From positions 13,312,001-13,376,000 of the forward strand of contig CM065399.1 in assembly GCA_033060915.1 (NCBI GenBank): a stretch of 64,000 bases of DNA, in the 5' to 3' direction. The notes under the pieces were generated by a model. It was not told the DNA's origin, ran no database searches, and was given only the letters and a program-made list of their open reading frames with translations. Made by a program: the position numbers and the translations under genes. Numbering within the stretch: position 1 is the first letter of the stretch; every line of letters starts with the position of its first letter. Of the stretch, positions 56,298 to 64,000 are shown piece by piece. This stretch comes from Euryodendron excelsum. Its lineage: Eukaryota; Streptophyta; Magnoliopsida; Ericales; Pentaphylacaceae.

Positions 56298-56302
56298 CTT
56301 AA

Positions 56303-56760
56303 GTTGACGACGTCAGTAAGTTTAAAATAAATTTGATCAAAATTTTCATAGTCTTCCATTTTCAAAGTTTCAAAAGCAATAGTCAATTGTTGAAGTTTGG
56401 CTATTTTTATAGTTATAGTACCTTCATGGGTAATTTGTAAAATATCTCATGCTCTTTAGTGATTTCACAATTTGAGATTCAACGAAACTACTCAGTTGTG
56501 ACACTGTTATAAATGACATTCATGGCTTTACTATTCCACCCACAATTATCAAAATCAGCTTTATCCCACAGCGTAGTTGATTTTAAAGTCGTTACAGCTT
56601 CAATTGCGATTGTGGGTGGAGTCCAGTCATTAAAGAAAGCAAGCCAAACACACTCATCGATTGACTTAAGGAAAGCTCTCATCTTTGCTTTCCAATAGGA
56701 ATAGTTGGTTCCATCAAACAATGAAGGTCTAACCGTAGAACTACCCTCCCTTGGTCAATC
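56303..56760 (-). pseudogene. Ty1/copia Gag, N-terminal fragment
   Basis: REGSSTVRPSLFDGTNYSYW then KAKMRAFLKSIDECVWLAFF and VTTLKSTTLWDKADFDNCGW. This is the DUF4219/Gag start of copia elements (FDGTNYxxWKxxMxxFLKSxDxxVW). A stop follows SVTTE. It begins about 60 bases after the primer site, as expected. Confidence 0.85.
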
Positions 56761-56816
56761 CATAAACATAGGCAATAAGACCTCACTCTTTACCAAATCA
56801 AAAAGATTTTGAGTGC

Positions 56817-56831
56817 CCCTCTCTGATACCA
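56817..56831 (-). other. Primer binding site of copia remnant (initiator tRNA-Met type)
   Basis: The minus strand reads tggtatcagagaggg, matching the TGGTATCAGAGC site for initiator Met tRNA over 11 bases, 2 bases from the LTR. Confidence 0.8.
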
Positions 56832-56833
56832 AA

Positions 56834-57719
56834 TGAAAAACTTAGTCTTTGTCTATGTTTTATCAAAGAGACTAATTACTACAATAGTCAAGGTGAAATG
56901 GTTGTAAGAAATATTATATAATCCAAGATAGAAGAGAGAACAAACTATTCAATCAAGAACACACAAGATTTTTGTTGTGAAAACCCTAACTGGGAGAAAA
57001 ATCACGTGTCTCCTTTGCTAGATAAAGTTCATGCACTATAACTTGTAGTTCAGACAATTACAAAACTCTTTACAATTAAAACCTATCAACTCCTTGATCT
57101 AATGATTGTCTAGATCTTGCTCGTATCCACGATTCACCATCTCTGTGCTTGACCACCGTTTATATCCTCTTAGAATGGATTTTGCGCCTCAAACTTCTTC
57201 AATACTTTCAATCTCCTCAATAGAGTTGAAGAAGATTCTTGTTAAGCTTTGTTTCTAAGCCTTTTGGAAGGTGGGAAACACTTCTCTTTAAGAGTTTTCA
57301 ACGTGGTGGCTCAGATCTGGGTTTAGGGAAGTGTGTTGGGACTTAAATAGGCCAAAAAAAAAAAAACCCTAACTGTGTATTTCTCGAGAATCTAGATTTC
57401 ACGTAGCTTGATCCCTCGAGAACTTGCAAGGATCCTTTAAGATGCAGCTCGATCCCTCGAGAACCCGCGAGGATCCCGCAAGCTCAATATCCAGATTTTG
57501 CATGCTCACTATTTTTTCCCTTAACACCCTGCAACATCCCACGGGGATCCCGCGAGATCCCTCAAAGTCCATTGACGTCTTTTGAAGCCCATATATTTGC
57601 CCAAGATGTATCATACAAGTCTCTCTTAGCACGAGCTTGCATGAATAAGTTTTAAATCCTTTCCGAATACTTGTGATAGATATCCCAATTCTCCAAATTA
57701 CATCAAATAAGACTTGGCA
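56834..57719 (-). repeat. 5' LTR of copia remnant (about 886 bp)
   Basis: Plus-strand TG (tgaaaaacttag) beside the primer site and a likely CA end in gacttggca. The minus strand thus starts TGCCAAGTCTTATTTG. A cluster of ctcgaga and ggatcccgcg strings at 57380-57560 gives it local inverted-repeat character. The outer end is inferred only from terminal bases. Confidence 0.6.
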
Positions 57720-58152
57720 TCTTTACTGTTATGATAGAGAGAGAGAGAGAGAGATAATATAATCTCTGTATCATAATGCAATATAAATTTTGTTAAAAAA
57801 AATAAGGAATAAAAAGAGGAAACCATAGAAAAGAGAAAACCAACTAATGTATATCTACCTACTATATATAAAGCATGAACTCTCCTCAATGAATAGTGTT
57901 CTTTCATCCGCCTGATGAATAGTGTTTTTTTGTGGAATGTCCATTTAGCCCTTGCATCTTTGCTGTTATGATATATATCTATTTTTGTCAGGGGAGAATT
58001 TTGTAATTCAACAGATCACTGCACTCTGATGTATAAGCAACAAATTTATGGTGAGTTTCAAATTATTTTATGTCACCCATGACTAATTTGTGGTGCATTG
58101 ATGAATTTTAACAGGGATATAAATGGAAATTCACTTTTACTTGATAGGAAAG
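57720..58152. other. Spacer before giant LTR copy B
   Basis: Contains (GA)n at about 57735-57753 and AT-rich DNA. Nothing coding. Confidence 0.6.
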
Positions 58153-61100
58153 TGTCGCGCCTAGATTTTTCGCACTCGAGGAATACACACACAAGCGGGA
58201 AAAATGTTGTACTCTCTCGTTAGAACTCACCTTCCTAGAAGAATGAATGCGACTAGGTTTGAATTGAAAATAGATTTGAATAAAGGGCTTTTGAAAAAGA
58301 TTTGGAGTCGCCACCTAACTTGATTAAGGTGAGTTAGGTCACCTAAAAACTAAGAATAATCCGAAGACTACACTTAGGGATTTTGGAAAACGATTTTGGA
58401 AAACATCCTCAAGAGAGGGTTTTTTTTAGGAAAACAGGTTGTTTGGCAACCTTTAGAAAATATTTAGCCCTTTTTAGAAAAATAACTCCTTTTGGTCTTT
58501 GAAATCAGTGATCCTAGGTTCGGAGGTTGGTTACATGTAGGGAAGACGCACTAAGCTATCACCCTACCCCGCCCTTTCGGTACCTACATGTCAATCTACC
58601 CTAATTCACCTATGAGAGTCTTCGACTAACTATAGTTCAATCCTATCTACTTTGAAAAACAATGCTTGAAAATTAACATGATGCATGTGATGCAAGTGTA
58701 AGGAAAGAGAATTGATTTAGAAGAAAGAGATTTGAAAAGAGATTGATTTGATTTGAAAATAGATTTGAAGAGATAGAATTGAAATTGAAAAGTTTGAAAA
58801 CTGAAAGTAGAAATTTGAAAATAGAAATTTTAAAATTGGAAAATAGATTGGAATTTGAGATTTGAAAAATGTGGAAACCGCACCCATGAGGGTGGAATTG
58901 AAAGTTTGAAAAGTGTGTGACCGCACCTATGAAGGTTGCCTACGTATCCCTTTGGGGGAATCAGGTCAGTCGTAGTTCGGACCGGAGTCCAATTGAAAAT
59001 AGATTGATTTGAAGAGAGAGATTGAATTGGAAGAAAGAGATTGAATTGAAAATTGAATTTGATTTGAGATTAGAAGAGGAGATTGGAAATTGAAATTGAG
59101 AAGATTGGACTTGCTTTGGAAAGATGGATTTTGGAAAGACTTGGTTTTGGAAAGATGGAGGTTTAGGAAACCTAGACTTAAGATTAAGAAAGATTGGATT
59201 TAGGAAAGGTTCGAATTAAGAAAGGTTCGATTTAAGAAAGCGTCATTTTTGGAAAGTTTCAAATTAGGAAAGTTTTGAATTAGGAAAGTTCGGAACTTAA
59301 GAAAGTTTCAACTTAGGAAAGTTTTGAAAATTGGAATGTTTTGAAATAGGAAAGTTTTCATTTTAGAAAAGCTTTGAAATTGGAAAGTTTTGAGTTTAGA
59401 AAGTTTTCGAAAAGGAAAGGTTGTCAGATTAGGAAAGTTCCCAAATTAGGAAAATTTTGAAAATCGGAAAGTTTTGAATTTAGAAATGTTTTGAAAAAGG
59501 GAAGTTTTGAATTTGGAAAGCTTTGAAAACAAGGAAGTTTTGAAAATAATAAAATTTCGTTTTAGGAAAGGTTTGAAAAAGGAAAGTTTTCAGTTTAGGA
59601 AATGTTTGAATTAAGAAAAGTTTTAACTTAAGAAAGTCTTGAATTAAGAAAGTTTTGAATTTAGAAAAGTTTTAGATTTGGAAAGATTTGAAGTTCAAGA
59701 AAGTTTAGAATTTAGAAAGATTTAACTTAAGAAAGTTTTGAATTTAGGAAGCTTAGAATTTTAGAAAGATTTGAAATTTAGAAAGTTTAGGATTTAGAAA
59801 GTTTTAGAGTTTGAATTTTAGAAAATCTTGAAATTAGGAAAGGCTTGAGTTTAGGAAAGGTTTGAAAACTTAGGTTTGAAAAGTTAAGATTTGGGAAGGG
59901 AGTTGAATTAGGAAAGATTTTTGGAAACTTAAGATTTAGGAAAGTGGAGGATTAGGAAGGATTTGAATTAGGAAAGAGTTGGATTTTGAAACTTAAGGAA
60001 AGATTTGAAGTTTAGGTTTAGGAAACTTATGATTTAGGAAGGTAGGAAATTAGGAAGCTTTGGATTAGGAAGGGATTGGATTTAGTTTCTAAAAGAAAAG
60101 ATTTGATTTTGTTTCCAAAAACGGAGGACGGGATCTAGTTTCCTAAACGGGGAGATTTGATTCGGTTTCCTAAAGGGAAAATAGGATTTGGCAAGGATTT
60201 AGAAAGGTAGATTCTAGAAACACTAGATTTGAAAAATTATAGTTTTGACGTAGAAAAGAGGTTTTGGAAACATGTATAGTTTGGATGTGAAAACAAGAGA
60301 TTTTGGAAACCTAGGTTTGGGGCAAAGTTTGAAAATCATGTTTTTGGAAAGAAAATTAGAGTTTCCTAATTATAGGTTCTAGGGCTTGATTTGGGCTCTA
60401 AGGAAAGAGTTTTTGGAAAGCGCATTTTTGGAAACGAAGACTTTCTAGAAGGGAAATCCTAGGGAGGAGTTTTTGAAAAGTGAATTTGGAAAGAGAGTTT
60501 TTGGAAAGATTTTTGGAAAGAGGGAGTTTTTGGAAAGTGTGTTTTTGGAAACATAGATTTTGGGAGAAAAATCCTAGAGGGGAGTTTTTAGAAGGAAGAT
60601 TTTTGGAAAGAGAGTTTTTTTAGAAAGATTTTTGGAGAGAGTTTTTAGGAAGGTGAATCTAGGGAGTGTTTTTAGAAAGTGAATTTTGAGGAGAAAGAGT
60701 TTTTGGAAAGGAGTGGAAAAAGGGAGTTTTGAAAAATAGATTTTTGGAAGGGAGTTTTTGAAAACCATTTTGGAGAGGAGAGTTTTAGGAAAGTATGTTG
60801 AAATAGAGATTTTTAGGAAGAAAGAATATTTGAAAAGGGAGTTTTTAGAAGGTATAAAAACGTCTCACTTTCCTAAAGCGATTCTAGCCATAAGAATGCT
60901 AGAACCACTTTTAGGAAAGCGGTTTTGAAAAATAATAAGATTTGAAAATATAAACCAAAAAGGTCACTTTTAATGTAACACTTTCCTAAAGCAACCCTAG
61001 CCATGGAAAGGCTAGAATCACCCTAGAATTGTGATTTTGAAAACAAGTTTTTGAAAAAGAGATTTTAATGCAATTTTGAAAACAAGTTTGAAAACGTTTT

Positions 61101-61739
61101 GAAAAACAACTTTGAAAACGGTTTTTGGAAGATGCAAGACTATGATATGCACAATGCAATTTGGGGTCATGAACATACAAGGTTAAGGCTTCACCACATA
61201 ATCAAGGGGGCCGGACCCACGTGGTCTTTGGTTAGACTAGAAGAAAGCCCCCGACAAGGTGACTCTCCAATAGCCCAATCCTACATATGGACTGGGAATC
61301 CCCTTGTTTCAAGCATGCAAAGAAAGGGGGGGAAAGAGATGGGGGATTAAAATAGAGAAACCCAATTGGGTTAGGAGAGAGAAGAGAGAGGGGGGAAGTG
61401 CGGAAAATTAAAGAGAAAGCCTACCGTATGTCTTCTTTATTTTGCGCGTCGTGCAGTCTTCAATCTTCGGTCTTTGTCTTAATCTTCACCTTCAGCCTTC
61501 AAGAGTTATCTTCAAGCTTTGGATGGCAGCTCTTCAAGTCTTCAAAGGATGGTTGAAGGCTAGTGTATGAGTGTATGGGGATGTATAGGAGTGTATATGA
61601 GCCTAGGGTTTATGTAGAGTGGCTAGGGTTTGGAAAACCTAGGGAGGCTAGGGTTTAAGAGGTGCTCGAGCTCTGTATATCGAAATATAGGATTCTTAGG
61701 TTAAGTTTGCAGACCCCTTTCACGTGGAATGAGGCTCTG

Positions 61740-61748
61740 TATTTATAG
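61740..61748 (+). promoter_or_regulatory. TATA box of giant LTR copy B
   Basis: tatttatag in gaggctctgtatttatagagg, conserved with copy A while many surrounding bases differ. Confidence 0.5.
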
Positions 61749-62609
61749 AGGAAGGACAAACCTGGCGCCTGTTGCAGTGGCACTAGGGCAAAATTACTCT
61801 TGGCGCCACTAGGAGTGGCACCAGGTCAATTCTTGGCTTGGTGCCACTACTAGTGGCGCCACCCACTTAGGAAACTTTATAAGTCGGCAAGCAACGTATC
61901 TTTGACTAGATTTGGGCGCCTGTACTAGTGACTACCATGCAATCTTTAGCCTGGCTTCACTAGGAGTGACTCTAGAAAGTCCGGGAATGATTTGGAGGAG
62001 CCGGGAATGACCCGGAAGGCCGGAAAGGAGCAAGAACAGTTAAAATAGTATCCCGGAGGCATTTGACTTGAAAAGTGAGGATAAGATGTGTCGGAAAGGT
62101 CGACCGGGCCTTTAGGGGCAAAACGGTCAACCGGATCGGGAAGCTGCCGGGGCGAACTCGGATTGTCCCAGAGGAAGACTTGGGATCTAGAAACATTATT
62201 TAGAATGTTCCCAGAGGTTGCCGGTTTGATTCCCAGAGCCGGCGTGGTCGGAAAAGGAGACCGGCCCACCAGGGGCAAAACGGTCATTTTGCATCGGGTT
62301 TGCCGGAATTGACTCGGAATGGTCCGGAAAGGTAAAGGAAGGTTGAGAACACTATAAAAAGTATTCTCAGGAGGTTACCGGTTTGATACCCAGAGTCGGT
62401 GTGGTTCCCGGGGCATTCGGATGCCTAGGGGCAAAATGGTCACCTTGACCGGAAAGTCTCGGAAAAGGTCCTAAGGGTAGTTTGGTCATTTTTCACCGAA
62501 ACGAGCTAACAGACACTGGTGTTGACCTGGGTTTTGAGTGTTTTCGCCACTCTAACGGCGGTCGTTGTGACACAAGGGTTTGTTGCCAATTCCCTATATC
62601 GACCTATTT

Positions 62610-62960
62610 GTGAGTATTTCCGCTACTCTAACGGTTTTGTGAGTATTTCCGCTACCCTAACGGTTTTGTGAGTATTTTCGCTACCCGAACGGTTTTGTGA
62701 GTATTTCCGCTACCCTAACGGTTTTGTGAGTATTTCCGCTACCCTAACAGTTTTGTGAGTATTTCCGCTACTTTAACAGTTTTATGAGTAGTTTTGCTAC
62801 TCGGACCGTCTCGAGGAATAAACTGTCTCGAGAAAGGGATTGGAAAGGGGTCTTATCGTCTCCGAAGAGACGTGCCTGGATTGGAACCGTCTCGAGGAAT
62901 AAACTGTCTCGAGAGAGGGATTGGAAAGGGGTCTTACCGTCTCCGAGGAGACGTGCCTGG
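62610..62960 (+). repeat. ~29-bp and 81-bp arrays of giant LTR copy B
   Basis: Units gagtatttccgctaccctaa with cggttttgt spacing (about six) precede two 81-bp units beginning ggaccgtctcgaggaataaa near 62803 and 62886. Copy A has more of both. A separate segment near 62560-62605 (cacaagggtttgttgcca) has no match in copy A. Confidence 0.8.
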
Positions 62961-63285
62961 ATTGTGAGTGTTTCTGCCACTCTAACGGTTTTATGAGTAT
63001 TTCCGCTACTCTAACGGTTTTGTGAGTAGTTTCGGTACTCGGACCGTCTCGAGAAATAAACTGTCTCGAGAGAGGGATTGGAATTGAAAAGGAAAGGACA
63101 ATGCCCCTAAGGGCACTTTGGTCATTTTGCCTCTATTTGGGCCTGACAGGCCCGCGAAGCGATGGAAAGATGGAATTTGGACCTAGAGAATTGGATTCGA
63201 TTGGAATATATCCACAATGACTTGAAAACAAGTCTGGACGGAGTGTAGACTGCCAAGCGGTCAAAAATTGGGTGCTTATAGAAAG

Positions 63286-64000
63286 TTCAGTTGATGGGAT
63301 TGTGGTGCAGTTTGAATTGAAATTTTCGTTTTCTTTGATGAAAGACTTCTGCCAATAAGGTGATTGGATGGATTACAGAAGTGTCATTTTTATCCCTTTC
63401 ATATTTATTACATTACGCATGGGGATCCTCAACACTCTAGCTGGTCTTGCTTTTGTGTCAGGGTAAAAATGGAAAACCATGAACAATACATACACCTTGA
63501 TTTTACTTTTTGCTTGTGATCAGCGGTTGTGCTCTCCATCTCTGTGAAGTAGCTACAGAGGATATATTCCTCCATTGGTTTTTGATAACTTTGAATATGT
63601 TCATGCTTTTCCTCTCTCTTCTTCCGTCAGGTTTTCAATTTTTCTTCTTCTCTTCTTTCTTCATCTCTTCTTCTTCATGGGTCTGATTCATTGTTTCCTT
63701 TGCAGTTCTCCAGTTCTTCTTTCCTATTTTCACTTGTTTTTTTCCTAATTTTTTCCCCTCATTAACTCATTGAAATTGCTTAAATTCGATTGAACTGCAC
63801 ATGGGATATATAGAACAGAGACTGGATATCTTTGTTTTCAAATCAAAGTGGGATGAAATTTTTTGTTTGCTTTTGTGGCTTATTTTGCCTTGATTTTGCC
63901 CTAATTTTCTCATTGATTTTTCCATCGTAATATTTATTTATTTACCAGCCCTGAATGGATATTGCATAAGATAGTCAAGAACAAAGATTGGATTACTTTG
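63286..64000. other. Right-edge sequence, no gene seen
   Basis: Pyrimidine-rich stretches (ttcttcttctcttctttctt, near 63640-63680) could be the leader or intron of a gene beyond the edge. No credible reading frame is complete here. Confidence 0.5.

Larger units (their letters stand above)
54895..57719 (-). mobile_element. Ty1/copia element remnant (LTR, primer site, gag), interrupted
   Basis: The minus strand from the right holds an LTR (56834-57719), a TGGTATCAGAG primer site and the Gag start. A solo LTR (55269-56297) interrupts, then the Gag middle follows down to about 54895, where the sequence switches to Tat Gag. No pol domain or second LTR remains. It is the only copia sequence in the window. 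Confidence 0.8.
58153..63280 (+). mobile_element. Giant solo LTR-like repeat, copy B (5128 bp) with 5-bp target-site duplication
   Basis: Homologous along its length to 15581-20912, same orientation. Starts TGTCGCGCCTAG and ends GGTGCTTATA (final CA mutated to TA). Perfect GAAAG duplications lie at 58148-58152 and 63281-63285. It differs from copy A mainly in array copy numbers and small indels. It holds the same order: purine/T-rich tract, TATA box, GGCGCC sites (partly lost), ~157-bp units, ~29-bp units, and two 81-bp units. No coding region or internal element part is seen. Confidence 0.82.

Noticed and set aside
1..64000. tRNA, rRNA or snRNA genes
   Set aside because: No cloverleaf-type or conserved rRNA sequence was recognised on reading; a covariance-model scan would be decisive and was not available.

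Overview
This is nuclear DNA of a flowering plant, probably a eudicot. It is AT-rich, dense in nested LTR retrotransposons, and carries plant matrix metalloproteinase (matrixin, MEROPS M10A) sequences, MITEs and GA/TA microsatellites. No prokaryotic, organellar or RNA gene was recognised. I had no database access, so family names rest on motifs I can read.

Layout. (1) 1-7936: a decayed Ty3/gypsy Tat-lineage element on the minus strand (gag, protease, reverse transcriptase, RNase H, integrase), running off the left edge, with an antisense extra ORF at 12-1376 and a ~62-bp tandem array at 1640-2140. (2) 9314-10225: a secreted matrix metalloproteinase gene broken by one nonsense codon. (3) 10574-21379: MITE-like DNA and an LTR-like remnant, split by a 5.3-kb TG...CA repeat with perfect 5-bp target-site duplications (15581-20912). 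(4) 21380-34508: a full-length Athila-type element on the minus strand with both LTRs, tRNA-Asp-type primer site and an env-position ORF. (5) 35477-38465: a Tourist-like MITE and a 1.2-kb tandem duplication. (6) 40027-40947: a second metalloproteinase copy, broken by a different nonsense codon. (7) 42668-43936: a hAT-type non-autonomous element. (8) 45736-54890: a second Tat-lineage element, 5'-truncated, with an intron-containing antisense gene and another hairpin-bearing tandem array. (9) 54895-57719: a Ty1/copia gag and LTR remnant interrupted by a 1.03-kb solo LTR. (10) 58153-63280: a second copy of the 5-kb repeat with its own target-site duplication.

The only host-like genes are the two metalloproteinase paralogues. 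They share coding sequence and a 3' flank and are now about 30 kb apart, separated by transposon insertions. Each has signal peptide, propeptide with cysteine switch, zinc motif and Met-turn, but each has one in-frame stop between propeptide and catalytic domain, at different codons.

The most unusual feature is the shared architecture of the two Tat-lineage elements. Pol (minus strand) converges on an antisense, apparently spliced gene (plus strand), and between them lies a ~60-bp tandem array. The two arrays differ in sequence, yet each monomer encodes a perfect short hairpin. In element 3 the antisense gene also has a plus-strand TATA box in the LTR, three clear GT-AG introns and an AATAAA signal.
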